DNA of 64,000 nucleotides from Palsa-892 sp963751615 (lineage in GTDB: Bacteria; Pseudomonadota; Alphaproteobacteria; Rhizobiales; Xanthobacteraceae). Below the pieces are notes generated by a model. That model was not told the DNA's origin. It did not search any database and was given only the letters and a program-made list of their open reading frames with translations. Positions 16,098-25,369 of this stretch are shown piece after piece. Where the stretch lies: contig CAVVVG010000005.1 of the NCBI GenBank assembly GCA_963751615.1, forward strand, positions 1,364,001 to 1,428,000. The letters run 5' to 3'. Within the stretch, counting starts at the first letter, position 1; each line of letters begins with the position of its first letter. A program made the translations under genes and the position numbers.

Positions 16098-17273
16098 TCA
16101 GTGAATTTCAAAGAGTCCAGCGGCACCCATGCCGCCACCGATGCACATCGTGACAATGCCACGCTTTGCCTTACGGCGCGGGCCCGTGATGAGGATGTGG
16201 CCGGTCATGCGTGCACCGCTCATACCGAACGGATGGCCGATTGAGATCGCACCACCGTCGACATTGAGCCGTTCAGAGGGAATCCCCAATCGATCGCGGC
16301 AATAGAGAGCCTGGCTCGCAAAGGCTTCGTTGAGTTCCCAGAGGTCGATATCGGACATCTTCAAACCTTGGTTCTTGAGAAGTTTCGGTACGGCAAAAAC
16401 CGGGCCAATTCCCATTTCGTCAGGCTCGCAACCTGCCACCGCGAAGCCGCGGAATGTGCCGAGCGGCTTTAGGCCCTTTTTTTCAGCGAGCTTCGCGTCC
16501 ATCACAACGACCGCCGAAGCCCCGTCGGATAATTGGCTTGCATTGCCTGCGGTAATAAATCCGCCCTCGCGCACAGGTTTCAAACCGGCAAGACCCTGCA
16601 TATTTGTGTCGGGACGATTTCCCTCATCTTTTTTCAGTGTGACTTCCTCGAAGGTTTCTTCTTTGGTGTCCTTGTTCACATTCTTTTTGATGGTGGTCAG
16701 CGGAACGATCTCGGCGTCGAAATGGCCGGCTTGCTGTCCGGCTGCCGTCCGTTTTTGGCTCTCCAGCGAGAATGCATCCTGCGCTTCTCGCGTTACCTGA
16801 TAGCGTTCCGCAACGATATCGGCGGTCTCGATCATTGTCATGTAAATTGCAGGCTTGTGTTCGACGATCCACGGGTCTGTGACACTCTGACTGCGACCAT
16901 CGATCACTAGGCTGATCGATTCCAGCCCGCCGGCGACGATCACCGACGACTCTCCAGTCATGATGCGTTGCGCCGCGAGCGCGATTGTCTGTAGACCAGA
17001 AGAGCAGAAACGGTTCACGGTCATACCGGAGACCGTTACCGGCATTCCGGCACGGATTGCCGCCTGCCGCGCGATGTTCCCGCCCGTTGCCTTTTCCGGC
17101 ATACCGCAGCCCAGGATCACGTCATCAACTTCCGCAGGGTCGATTTTCGCGCGCTCCACTGCGTGCTTTACGACGTGACCGCCAAGAGTTGCACCGTGCG
17201 TGTTGTTGAACGCGCCACGATGGGCTTTTCCAATTGGCGTACGAGCGGTTGAAACAATTACAGCCTCACGCAT
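16098..17273 (-). CDS. pimB: Acetyl-CoA acyltransferase (thiolase)
   Basis: A 391-residue degradative thiolase with the full catalytic set: nucleophile Cys90 in RFCSSGLQT, His347 in IGHPFGMSG, and the second cysteine Cys377 in CIGGGMGAAG. It cleaves 3-ketoacyl-CoA to acetyl-CoA and a shortened acyl-CoA in the last step of beta-oxidation. AGGAG precedes the ATG at 17273. It lies between the PimF-like multifunctional enzyme (63 bp upstream) and the two acyl-CoA dehydrogenases. In R. palustris the CoA ligase pimA sits between pimF and pimB; here it is absent. Confidence 0.88.
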   Translation of the reverse strand: MREAVIVSTARTPIGKAHRGAFNNTHGATLGGHVVKHAVERAKIDPAEVDDVILGCGMPEKATGGNIARQAAIRAGMPVTVSGMTVNRFCSSGLQTIALAAQRIMTGESSVIVAGGLESISLVIDGRSQSVTDPWIVEHKPAIYMTMIETADIVAERYQVTREAQDAFSLESQKRTAAGQQAGHFDAEIVPLTTIKKNVNKDTKEETFEEVTLKKDEGNRPDTNMQGLAGLKPVREGGFITAGNASQLSDGASAVVVMDAKLAEKKGLKPLGTFRGFAVAGCEPDEMGIGPVFAVPKLLKNQGLKMSDIDLWELNEAFASQALYCRDRLGIPSERLNVDGGAISIGHPFGMSGARMTGHILITGPRRKAKRGIVTMCIGGGMGAAGLFEIH

Positions 17274-17336
17274 TGAGCACTCCTACGTTTTGCGCTGTGT
17301 TGAACAGCTTGGTTTCCCCGATAGTGTGTTTGTCCT

Positions 17337-19436
17337 TCATGCTGCGGTTTTCGTTGCCGAAAAGGCCGCGAAGCCTTTGCCTTCGCCGGCAAGCCGCAAA
17401 AGCAAGGGTGCAGGCTCAAGCGTTTTGTTGCCAGTCTGCTTGGCAAAGGCCGAGAGCCTGTCACACACATAAGAGAGGCCAAGCTGATCGGCGTAGAACA
17501 TCGGGCCGCCGCGCCATATCGGCCAGCCATATCCATAGACCCAGATGACGTCGATGTCGCCCGGACGGTATGCGATCCCTTCATCGAGAATCCGGGCACC
17601 CTCGTTGATCATTGGAAAAACAAGCCGTTCGACGATTTCCTGCTTGTCAATTTTTCGCCTTGTGATGCCGGCCTTTTTGGAGGCCGTGACGATAATTTCC
17701 TCGACTTCCGGATCGGGAATCGGTGAACGAGAACCTGCCTCATAGACATAGAAACCACGGCCCGTTTTCTGGCCAAAGCGGCCCATTTCGCAAAGCGTAT
17801 CAGCAATCTCTGCGCGCGTTCCGAGCGCCTTGCGGATGCGCCAGCCAACGTCGAGCCCCGCCAAATCGCCCATGGCGAGTGGCCCCATAGGAAAGCCGAA
17901 TTCAACCGCGGCTGCATCAACCTCACGAGGAAGTGCGCCTTCGAGCAGGAGTTGTTCGGACTGCACCTGGCGCGGCGACAACATGCGGTTGCCGACAAAA
18001 CCGTGACAAACACCCACTACAACAGGAACTTTTCCGATCTTGCGTCCAACAGCCATAGCAGTAGCCAGGACGTCAGGCGCCGTATCCTTGCCGCGCACGA
18101 TTTCGAGTAGCCGCATTACATTTGCCGGGCTGAAGAAGTGCATGCCCACCACATCTTTCGGCCGTTTCGTGATGTGCGCAATATCGTTCACATTGAGATA
18201 AGAAGTATTCGTCGCGAGTACCGTGCCAGGTTTCGTGATTTTGTCGAGCGCACCGAAGACTTCCTTCTTAATGTTCATTTCCTCGAAGACAGCTTCAATG
18301 ACAATGTCCGCGTCTTTTGCGGCATCCATCGATGTCGTTCCTTTTAGAAGGCTGAGACGCTTATCCATGTCTTCCTGTTTCAAACCGCCACGCTGAACGC
18401 TCGTCTTGTAATTTCTAGTGATCGTATCGAAGCCGCGTTTCAGCGCTTCTTCGTTTGTTTCGATTACCGATACGGGAATTCCCGCATTAACGAACGACAT
18501 CGAAATGCCGCCACCCATTGTTCCGGCACCAATGATGGCCGCACGTGAAATTTCGCGCGGTTTGATACCGGATGGAAGATCTGGAATTTTGGCCGCCTCC
18601 CGCTCGGCGAAGAATATATGACGTTGGGCTTTCGATTGGTCGCCGACGATGAGCTTCAAAAATAGCTCGCGTTCTCGCTTCAGGCCTTGATCGACCGGCA
18701 ATGTAACGGCCGCACGAACCGCCTCTATTGCAGCTGCGGGCGCCTCAAGGCCACGCGATTTTTTTGAAACATTCGCTGCCGCTTCATTAAATTTGTCGGG
18801 GTTCGCTTTAAATGACGCGATCTTGTCGTCGAGCTCGCGAACGAGTTTAAGCGGACGTTTTTCTGCAATGACTTTTCGCGCAAAAGCAACGGCACCTTTT
18901 ATTAAATCGCCTTCGATGATTTCATCGATCAGTCCCACCGCGAGAGCGTCCTTTGCTGGAATCGGATCGCCGCTCAGGATCATCGCGAGCCCTTTTTCCA
19001 CACCGACGAGTCGTGGAAGCAACTGGGTTCCTCCGGCACCGGGAATAATTCCGAGTTTGATTTCCGGCAGTCCCAATCTTGTTCCTGCGGCGGCGACACG
19101 AAAATGGCACGCAAGGGTAATTTCGAGGCCTCCGCCGAGCGGTGTGCCATGCATGGCCGCAATGGTCGGCTTTTGAATTTTTTCGATCGCCGCAATGACT
19201 TCGCTTAGACCGGGCGATTTCATCGGTTTACCGAATTCGGTGATGTCGGCGCCCGCGATGAAGGTGCGCCCGGCGCCCGCAACAACGATCGCCTCAATAC
19301 TCTTATCTTCTCCCGCCCTCGTGAAATTCTCGAGCAATCCTGCGCGGACTTCATGTTTCAACGCGTTGACGGGAGGGTTGTCCACGATAATGACGGCGAC
19401 TGATCCGTCACGCTGCATACTGACTGGGGCTGACAC
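17337..19436 (-). CDS. pimF: Bifunctional enoyl-CoA hydratase / 3-hydroxyacyl-CoA dehydrogenase
   Basis: A 699-residue fusion. The crotonase domain (about 1-190) has the oxyanion motif GTPLGGGLEITLACH near residue 95 and GIIPGAGGTQLLPR near 130. The NAD-binding hydroxyacyl-CoA dehydrogenase domain starts with IIGAGTMGGGISM near 302 and carries the family signature in GMHFFSPANVMRLLE near 430; the C-terminal dehydrogenase domains run from about 480 to 690. It hydrates enoyl-CoA and oxidises the product. The start is a GTG at 19436 behind AAGGAAGG. First gene of the pim-type operon, divergent from an IclR regulator. It is FadB-like by family; pimF is chosen for gene order. Confidence 0.86.
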   Translation of the reverse strand: MSAPVSMQRDGSVAVIIVDNPPVNALKHEVRAGLLENFTRAGEDKSIEAIVVAGAGRTFIAGADITEFGKPMKSPGLSEVIAAIEKIQKPTIAAMHGTPLGGGLEITLACHFRVAAAGTRLGLPEIKLGIIPGAGGTQLLPRLVGVEKGLAMILSGDPIPAKDALAVGLIDEIIEGDLIKGAVAFARKVIAEKRPLKLVRELDDKIASFKANPDKFNEAAANVSKKSRGLEAPAAAIEAVRAAVTLPVDQGLKRERELFLKLIVGDQSKAQRHIFFAEREAAKIPDLPSGIKPREISRAAIIGAGTMGGGISMSFVNAGIPVSVIETNEEALKRGFDTITRNYKTSVQRGGLKQEDMDKRLSLLKGTTSMDAAKDADIVIEAVFEEMNIKKEVFGALDKITKPGTVLATNTSYLNVNDIAHITKRPKDVVGMHFFSPANVMRLLEIVRGKDTAPDVLATAMAVGRKIGKVPVVVGVCHGFVGNRMLSPRQVQSEQLLLEGALPREVDAAAVEFGFPMGPLAMGDLAGLDVGWRIRKALGTRAEIADTLCEMGRFGQKTGRGFYVYEAGSRSPIPDPEVEEIIVTASKKAGITRRKIDKQEIVERLVFPMINEGARILDEGIAYRPGDIDVIWVYGYGWPIWRGGPMFYADQLGLSYVCDRLSAFAKQTGNKTLEPAPLLLRLAGEGKGFAAFSATKTAA

Positions 19437-19465
19437 GATGCTTTCCTTCCTTGAGATCTTTTTCG

Positions 19466-19486
19466 ATCGTTATTTTAGAGAACGAT
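19466..19486. promoter_or_regulatory. Inverted repeat in the pimF / iclR divergent region, candidate operator
   Basis: ATCGTT at 19466-19471 and AACGAT at 19481-19486 form a 6-bp dyad with a 9-bp spacer, 30 bp upstream of the pimF GTG and partly covering a TAAAAT -10-like element read leftward. IclR-type regulators bind such dyads, and an IclR gene begins just to the right. Confidence 0.4.
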
Positions 19487-19614
19487 TGATTATGCGGTAG
19501 TGTGGCTCGGTAATTCCGCGTTGCGGTATATTGTTCTGCAAGATTGACCTTAACGCTAGGAAGTGCTGCGATCCATGTCAATTCTGGGTTCCACAAAGTA
19601 CGGGTTGGATTGCG

Positions 19615-20442
19615 GTGGCTGCTTACGAGAGATGGAGCGCGAGCAGTAGTCGTGATGGCGGCGTCAGGTTAGCGCCAGAGCATGATCGTAAATTCGTCGT
19701 GGCGCTCGCACGTGGGCTCGATGTCCTGCGGGCATTCACAGCCACGGAAGGGCTGCTCGGAAATCAAGAAATCGCAAGTCGGGCAGGATTGCCGAAAGCA
19801 ACGGTTTCGCGGCTTACCTACACGCTTACGAAACTCGGTTATCTTACCCATGTCGAGCAATTGTCGAAATACCAGCTCGCACCCGCTGCACTTTCAATTG
19901 GCTACTCGGCCCTTGCAAATATGCGCATCCGCCAGATCGCTCGACCCTATATGCAGGAGTTAGCAAAATACACTGGCGCGTCGGTCGCGCTCGGCAGCCG
20001 CGATCGCCTGAACTTAATTTATATCGAACATTGTCGTAGCGACGCATCGATGATGCTGCGCCTCGATCTCGGTGCGCGCATTCCAATTGGTACGACCGCC
20101 ATGGGCCGCGCATTGCTCGCGGCAATGCCCGAGAAAGAACGTGCTTGGCTAATGGATCATATTGCCCGACGGGAAGGTAATCATTGGCCTAAGGTTCGTG
20201 GCGGTATTGAAAGGGCGATCAAGGATTTTACGACATACGGGTTTACGTTCTCGGTCGGAGATTGGCAACCCGATGTGCGCGCCGTCGGCGTGCCGCTAAT
20301 TCCGGCGGATGGATCGGGAGTGTTTGCATTCAACTGTGGTGCACCAGCATTTCAGCTTACGCGCGAACAGCTTGAGTCCGACATCGGTCCACGTCTCGTT
20401 AATATGGTAAGAAACGTAGAAACTGCTCTGAACGGCCGTTAG
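19615..20442 (+). CDS. IclR family transcriptional regulator
   Basis: A protein of about 275 residues with an N-terminal winged helix-turn-helix (NQEIASRAGLPKATVSR, just after ALARGLDVLRAF) and a C-terminal IclR effector domain (about 100-265) with MGRALLAAMPE and GVFAFNCGAPAF. The start is uncertain: GTG at 19615 fits the family length, while an upstream TTG at 19531 would add 28 unconserved residues. It is divergent from pimF and 52 bp ahead of a Liv-type transporter operon in the same direction, so it may control both the beta-oxidation genes and uptake of the inducing acid. The effector is unknown. Confidence 0.82.
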   Translation: MAAYERWSASSSRDGGVRLAPEHDRKFVVALARGLDVLRAFTATEGLLGNQEIASRAGLPKATVSRLTYTLTKLGYLTHVEQLSKYQLAPAALSIGYSALANMRIRQIARPYMQELAKYTGASVALGSRDRLNLIYIEHCRSDASMMLRLDLGARIPIGTTAMGRALLAAMPEKERAWLMDHIARREGNHWPKVRGGIERAIKDFTTYGFTFSVGDWQPDVRAVGVPLIPADGSGVFAFNCGAPAFQLTREQLESDIGPRLVNMVRNVETALNGR

Positions 20443-20494
20443 AGCCGAAAGAAAATGGAGGGATGGATCAACATGATGCCATGCAGGAGCGAAT

Positions 20495-21376
20495 ATGCTC
20501 GCCGCGGAACAAATTCGCGACGAGAACAAATTTGATCAGCTGGTCGGCATGGTTTCCATGATGTCGACTGATGCGGGCCTGAAAGATTTTGCTCCGGAGC
20601 TGCACGGAAGTGGCCCGTTGCTGGAGGTCCAAGATATTGGCGTGCACTTTGGCGGAATTGTTGCGCTGGACAACGTTTCGTTCGATTTGCCCGAAGGCGC
20701 GCTGCTTGGGCTGATTGGTCCGAATGGTGCCGGCAAAACAACGCTGTTCAATTGCCTCAGCCGTCTGTATGAGCCGGCAAATGGGGATATTTTATTTCGG
20801 GGAAAGACAATCCTCGACAAGCCAGCGCACCGCATCACCGAAATTGGAATTGCTCGGACCTTTCAAAATCTGGCGCTCTTTCAGCGGATGCCAGTCTTCG
20901 ATAATGTGCGGGTTGGCGGCCATTCGCAAAGCCGAAGCGATTATTTGAGCGATGCGCTTCATCTTCCATGGGTCAAGCACCAGGAAGTTAAGCTGAAACA
21001 TGTCGCCGAGGAACTCGTCGAATATTTCGATCTTGGACAATTTGCGGGAAGGATGGTGGGGGACCTTCCATTTGGCGTCCAGAAGCGCGTGGAATTTGCC
21101 CGCGCACTTGCCGCGAAGCCAAGCCTGTTGCTACTTGATGAGCCAGCAAGTGGGCTCAATCATGAAGAAGTTGGCGATTTGGGTCTTCTGATACGCCGCG
21201 TAAGGGATGAGCGAGGTGTCAGCGTACTTCTCGTCGAACATCACATGAATTTGGTTATGTCGATCTGCGATCGTGTAGTGGTACTCGATTTTGGGCGCAA
21301 AATCGCAGAGGGCACACCTGCTCAGGTCCAGAAAGACCCCGAAGTGATCCGCGCCTATCTGGGAACAACGAAATGA
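20495..21376 (+). CDS. livG: Branched-chain amino acid-type ABC transporter ATP-binding protein (LivG)
   Basis: A 293-residue ABC ATPase of the LivG/HAAT family. The Walker A is GPNGAGKTTL near residue 75, the Q-loop follows in ARTFQNLALF, a weak signature region is LPFGVQKRVEFARAL, and Walker B is LLLLDEPASGLNHEE. A non-conserved N-terminal extension of about 45 residues precedes the domain. An AGGAG site precedes the ATG. It heads a livG-F-H-M-K operon whose 3' overlap with livF (ATGA, 21373-21376) implies translational coupling. Because it lies beside beta-oxidation genes, the substrate may be a carboxylic acid rather than an amino acid. Confidence 0.9.
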   Translation: MLAAEQIRDENKFDQLVGMVSMMSTDAGLKDFAPELHGSGPLLEVQDIGVHFGGIVALDNVSFDLPEGALLGLIGPNGAGKTTLFNCLSRLYEPANGDILFRGKTILDKPAHRITEIGIARTFQNLALFQRMPVFDNVRVGGHSQSRSDYLSDALHLPWVKHQEVKLKHVAEELVEYFDLGQFAGRMVGDLPFGVQKRVEFARALAAKPSLLLLDEPASGLNHEEVGDLGLLIRRVRDERGVSVLLVEHHMNLVMSICDRVVVLDFGRKIAEGTPAQVQKDPEVIRAYLGTTK

Positions 21377-22092
21377 CCAACCAGATGCTACTGGAAGCAA
21401 AAAATGTTTGCGCTTTTTACGGTGCAACGCAAGTTTTGCACGGGCTTGATCTTAGTATTGCCGAAGGGGGCATCACCACTCTACTTGGAGCAAATGGGGC
21501 GGGGAAAACTACAATGCTTCGATCGTTGTGCGGCATGGTCCGAACGACAGGAGAAATAAGTTTTATTGGAAAGAGAATCTCCGGGCAGGCAACAGAGGAT
21601 ATTGTTCGCCTCGGAATCGCGCATGTGCCAGATGGGCGAGGTACTTTTGTTCGTCTTACCGTTCAAGAAAATCTGCATTTAGGAGCGATGACTCGTGGCG
21701 ACAGACAAGCTATTGCCGCGGATGTCGATCGCGTGCTCGGTTATTTTCCCCGTCTTCGCGATCGTTATCGACAGCAGGCTGGCACTCTTTCGGGCGGCGA
21801 GCAGCAAATGCTTGCGATCGGCCGGGCCTTCATGCTGCGACCGAAACTTATGTTACTGGACGAACCTTCGTTCGGCCTTGCTCCTCTGGTTGTTCAGGAG
21901 GTTTTTTCGATTCTCAAGCAGATGAACGAGAAGGAGAAAGTCAGCATATTCCTTGTCGAACAAAACGCTTCGCTTGCGCTCAATCTTGCCGATCATGCCT
22001 ATCTCATTGAAACAGGGCGCGTTGTGATGTCAGGTCCGGCCAACGAAATCCGCGACGATGAGGCCATTCGCCATGCATATTTAGGCTATTGA
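21373..22092 (+). CDS. livF: ABC transporter ATP-binding protein (LivF)
   Basis: A 239-residue ABC ATPase of the LivF type: Walker A GANGAGKTTM near residue 39, signature LSGGEQQMLAIGRAF near 140, Walker B LMLLDEPSFGLAP near 158, and His-switch region in FLVEQNAS. It forms the ATPase heterodimer with LivG at the cytoplasmic face of LivHM. Its start overlaps the livG stop, and livH begins 10 bp after its end behind GAGGAG. Confidence 0.92.
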   Translation: MTNQMLLEAKNVCAFYGATQVLHGLDLSIAEGGITTLLGANGAGKTTMLRSLCGMVRTTGEISFIGKRISGQATEDIVRLGIAHVPDGRGTFVRLTVQENLHLGAMTRGDRQAIAADVDRVLGYFPRLRDRYRQQAGTLSGGEQQMLAIGRAFMLRPKLMLLDEPSFGLAPLVVQEVFSILKQMNEKEKVSIFLVEQNASLALNLADHAYLIETGRVVMSGPANEIRDDEAIRHAYLGY

Positions 22093-22102
22093 GGAGAACG
22101 AG

Positions 22103-22981
22103 ATGGAACTCTTTCTTCACCAAGTGCTCGCGGGTCTCGCAACTGGCGGGATCTATGCATGCATGGCGCTTGCCATTGTGATGATTTACCAGGCGATCGA
22201 TCACCTGAACTTCGCGCAGGGAGAAATGGCAATGTTCTCAACATTCATTGCCTGGCAGCTTATTGAATGGGGAATGCCTTACTGGGCAGCATTTTTTATG
22301 ACGCTCGCAATTTCTTTCGCAGGTGGTTTGGTGATTGAACGAATTGTGCTTCGTCCGCTGCATAATGCGCCGATCCTGAGCCATGTCGCGATCTTCATTG
22401 CTCTGTTTGCTATAATAAACAGCGCGGCTGGTTTCATCTGGGATTATCAGGTGAAGAATTTTCCAACTCCATTCGGCACTAAGTCCATTCTCGGCGCGGG
22501 TCTGTTGAGTGCACATGATGCTGGGATGATTGGGATTACGCTTGCTCTGCTTATTTTTCTATATTTATTTTTTAATTTTACGCGCACGGGGCTCGCCATG
22601 CGCGCAGTGGCGAGCAATCCTGACTCTGCTCGTCTTGTTGGCGTGCGCGTTGGCTGGATGCTCGCTCTGGGCTGGGGGATGGCGGCCTCGATCGGCGCGG
22701 TCGGGGGAATGATGATAGCGCCTGTAGTGTTTCTTGAGCCGAATATGATGTCCAGCATTTTGCTCTATGGCTTTGCCGGAGCAGTCGTGGGTGGACTAAC
22801 AAGTCCACCTGGTGCCGTTGTTGGCGGCCTTATGGTGGGGGTCATCGAAAATCTTGCCGGTAGTTTCATCCCCGTGGTCGGTAGTGAGTTGAAATTGTCG
22901 ATTGCGCTTGCGCTCATCATTTTCGTGTTGACGGTAAAGCCGAGCGGCCTGTTCGGCCGAACGGTCGTGCACAGGGTTTGA
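22103..22981 (+). CDS. livH: Branched-chain amino acid-type ABC permease (LivH)
   Basis: A 292-residue inner-membrane permease with eight or so hydrophobic helices and the family's start pattern (ATGGIYACMALAIVMIYQ, then LNFAQGEMAM). The EAA-like cytoplasmic loop is GLAMRAVASNPDSARLVGV near residues 163-181. It pairs with LivM. The coding sequence is noticeably AT-rich in places (around 22555-22580) compared with flanking genes. Confidence 0.9.
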   Translation: MELFLHQVLAGLATGGIYACMALAIVMIYQAIDHLNFAQGEMAMFSTFIAWQLIEWGMPYWAAFFMTLAISFAGGLVIERIVLRPLHNAPILSHVAIFIALFAIINSAAGFIWDYQVKNFPTPFGTKSILGAGLLSAHDAGMIGITLALLIFLYLFFNFTRTGLAMRAVASNPDSARLVGVRVGWMLALGWGMAASIGAVGGMMIAPVVFLEPNMMSSILLYGFAGAVVGGLTSPPGAVVGGLMVGVIENLAGSFIPVVGSELKLSIALALIIFVLTVKPSGLFGRTVVHRV

Positions 22982-22986
22982 GCACG

Positions 22987-23988
22987 ATGAAAACCGATGC
23001 ACCCGTGAACAAGCGGATCGCCCTTTATGAAGCGCCGATTAATTGGCGTTGGTTGGGTTTTCTTATCGCGATCGCAGTCGCTTTACCCTTGCCATTTTTG
23101 CTGAAAAACTTTTTTATCTTTCAACTCACGCTAGCCATGGTCTATGCGATTGCGATTTTGGGTTTAAATCTGCTGACGGGTTTCAATGGTCAGTTTTCAC
23201 TCGGTCATTCTGCTTTTTACGCGATTGGGGCCTATACCGCTGCGATTCTGATGGATCAATATAGCGTCGCTTATTATTGGACATTACCCATCGCTGGAAT
23301 TGCCTGTTTCGTGGCAGGCTTTCTGTTCGGCTTGCCGGCGCTGCGCTTGGAAGGAATTTATCTTGCGCTCGCCACATTCGCGCTTGCGATCGCTATGCCG
23401 CAGATCCTCAAGCTTTCGCCGCTCGAACATTGGACGGGCGGCGTACAGGGAATCGTTCTAATCAAGCCAAATGCGCCCTTTGGACTGCCGCTTAATCCTG
23501 ATCAGTGGCTCTATTTTTTTGTTTTGGGAGTTGCGCTAATCTTGTTTATTTGCGCCTATAATTTGGTGGGTAGCCGCACTGGCCGGGCGATGAAGGCTAT
23601 TCGCGACAATCCCATTGCCGCCAAGGCAATGGGTGTTAATCTTTCGCTTTATAAATCGCTTACATTCGGTGTGAGCGCCTTCTATACTGGAATTGCCGGG
23701 GCGCTTGGCGGAATCGCTGTTCAATTTGTTGCGCCTGACAGTTTCACATTCGCGCTTTCGGTGGCGCTCTTTGTCGGCCTTGTTGTCGGCGGAGTCGGAT
23801 CGATTAGCGGCGCCTTATTTGGCGCATGGTTTGTTTTGTTCGTTCCCAATATCGCGGAGCAGGTATCCAAGGGACTCGCCGGCGCTGTATACGGTGTTAT
23901 CCTTGTTCTGCTGATTTACTTAATGCCATTCGGCTTGGCCGGATTGGTTCGACTGGCTGTAATGCGGCTCGTGCGAACACGCCGTTAA
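22987..23988 (+). CDS. livM: Branched-chain amino acid-type ABC permease (LivM)
   Basis: A permease of about 333 residues. A short polar N-terminus is followed by many hydrophobic helices, the LivM motif FNGQFSLGHSAFYAIGAY near 68-85, and the coupling loop GRAMKAIRDNPIAAKAMGV near 200-218. The ATG at 22987 is preferred; a TTG at 22978 would overlap livH. The gene is 5 bp downstream of livH and 26 bp upstream of the binding-protein gene. Confidence 0.9.
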   Translation: MKTDAPVNKRIALYEAPINWRWLGFLIAIAVALPLPFLLKNFFIFQLTLAMVYAIAILGLNLLTGFNGQFSLGHSAFYAIGAYTAAILMDQYSVAYYWTLPIAGIACFVAGFLFGLPALRLEGIYLALATFALAIAMPQILKLSPLEHWTGGVQGIVLIKPNAPFGLPLNPDQWLYFFVLGVALILFICAYNLVGSRTGRAMKAIRDNPIAAKAMGVNLSLYKSLTFGVSAFYTGIAGALGGIAVQFVAPDSFTFALSVALFVGLVVGGVGSISGALFGAWFVLFVPNIAEQVSKGLAGAVYGVILVLLIYLMPFGLAGLVRLAVMRLVRTRR

Positions 23989-24014
23989 GCAGCTGCTTTC
24001 TGAGGGAGGTTAAG

Positions 24015-25241
24015 ATGAAAGCACACCACTACTTGATCCCAGCAATCACGCTGGGACTTGCGTTGGTCGCAAACCCGGCGGCAGCGCAGAAAAAATACGA
24101 CACTGGGGCAAACGATAAGGAAATCAAGATCGGTAATATCATGCCTTACAGCGGACCAGCGTCTGCTTACGGCGTGATCGGCAAGACGATCGACGCCTAT
24201 TTCAAAAAGATAAATGAAGAAGGCGGTATCAACGGACGCAAGATCAACTTTATTTCCTACGACGACGGTTATAGCCCACCAAAGGCCGTCGAACAGGCTC
24301 GCAAACTTGTAGAAAGTGATGAAGTGCTCTTCATCCTGAACCCGCTCGGAACGCCCTCCAATACGGCGATCCAAAAATATATGAACGCCAAGCAAGTACC
24401 GCAGCTCTTCGTCGCAACCGGTGCGACGAAATGGGGTGATCCGAAGAATTTCCCATGGACCATGGGTTGGCAGCCTGCCTACCAGAGTGAATCGCGCATC
24501 TACGCTACTTATCTTCTGAAAAATAAACCGAACGCAAAAATCGGCATCCTTTATCAGAACGACGACTACGGTAAGGATTACGTGAAGGGGCTAAAGGATG
24601 GCCTCGGCGACAAAGCCAAGACGATGATTATTTCCGAGCAACCCTATGAAGTCGCCGATCCGACTATCGACTCGCAAATCATCAACCTAAAAGCGTCCGG
24701 TGCTGACGTGCTGTTTACGGTAGCAACGCCGAAATTCGCAGCACAGGCGATCAAGAAGGTCGCCGAACTAAATTGGAAACCACTGCATATTCTCAATAAC
24801 GTCTCAGCCTCAATTGGGAGTGTGCTAAAACCTGCAGGTCTAGAAAATTCAAAAGATATTATATCCGCCGCTTATCTAAAGGATGTCCTCGATCCGGAGT
24901 GGAAGGATGATCCTGGTGCCAAGAATTGGATTGCTTTCATCGACAAGTACATGCCGGACGCGAACAAGGCAGACGGAAGCTTGGTGTACGGCTATTCCGT
25001 TGCGCAAACGGCAGTTCAGGCGCTCAAGCAGGCTGGTGATAATCTCACACGTGAAAATGTGATGAAGCAGGCTGCAAATCTAAAAGACCTGCAGCTCGAA
25101 ATGGCGCTGCCGGGTATCAAGATCAATACAAGCCCGACTGACTTCTATCCTTTCGATCAGATGCAGACGATGCAATTTGATGGGCAGGCCTGGAAACGAT
25201 TCGGTCCCGTCATCACCGGTGGTATTGCCAGCGGTTCATAG
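24015..25241 (+). CDS. livK: Periplasmic substrate-binding protein of the Liv-type ABC transporter
   Basis: A 408-residue binding protein (Peripla_BP_6 type) with a cleavable signal peptide (MKAHHYLIPAITLG to NPAAAQ) and the mature start KKYDTGANDKEIKIGNIMPY. IMPYSGPASAYGVIGK near residue 47 is the usual first ligand loop. The ATG at 24015 follows GGGAGGTTAAG; an upstream in-frame extension is not credible because the signal peptide begins here. Last gene of the transporter operon and followed by a strong terminator. Ligand unknown; homologues bind amino acids, aromatic acids or fatty-acid-like ligands. Confidence 0.9.
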   Translation: MKAHHYLIPAITLGLALVANPAAAQKKYDTGANDKEIKIGNIMPYSGPASAYGVIGKTIDAYFKKINEEGGINGRKINFISYDDGYSPPKAVEQARKLVESDEVLFILNPLGTPSNTAIQKYMNAKQVPQLFVATGATKWGDPKNFPWTMGWQPAYQSESRIYATYLLKNKPNAKIGILYQNDDYGKDYVKGLKDGLGDKAKTMIISEQPYEVADPTIDSQIINLKASGADVLFTVATPKFAAQAIKKVAELNWKPLHILNNVSASIGSVLKPAGLENSKDIISAAYLKDVLDPEWKDDPGAKNWIAFIDKYMPDANKADGSLVYGYSVAQTAVQALKQAGDNLTRENVMKQAANLKDLQLEMALPGIKINTSPTDFYPFDQMQTMQFDGQAWKRFGPVITGGIASGS

Positions 25242-25262
25242 TAATTATTTCTGCGAAACCGA

Positions 25263-25297
25263 ACCCTCCCTGACGCAGGCCAGGGAGGGTATTTCTT
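25263..25297 (+). terminator. Rho-independent terminator after the liv operon
   Basis: ACCCTCCCTG (25263-25272) and CAGGGAGGGT (25281-25290) form a perfect 10-bp stem with an 8-nt loop, followed by ATTTCTTT. It ends livGFHMK. Confidence 0.88.
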
Positions 25298-25369
25298 TGT
25301 CTGAATGACAGTTCCAGTCGTCAATAATTGCGGCTCGACGCAGGCAGTAATAAGAGCCAAAATTATGCG

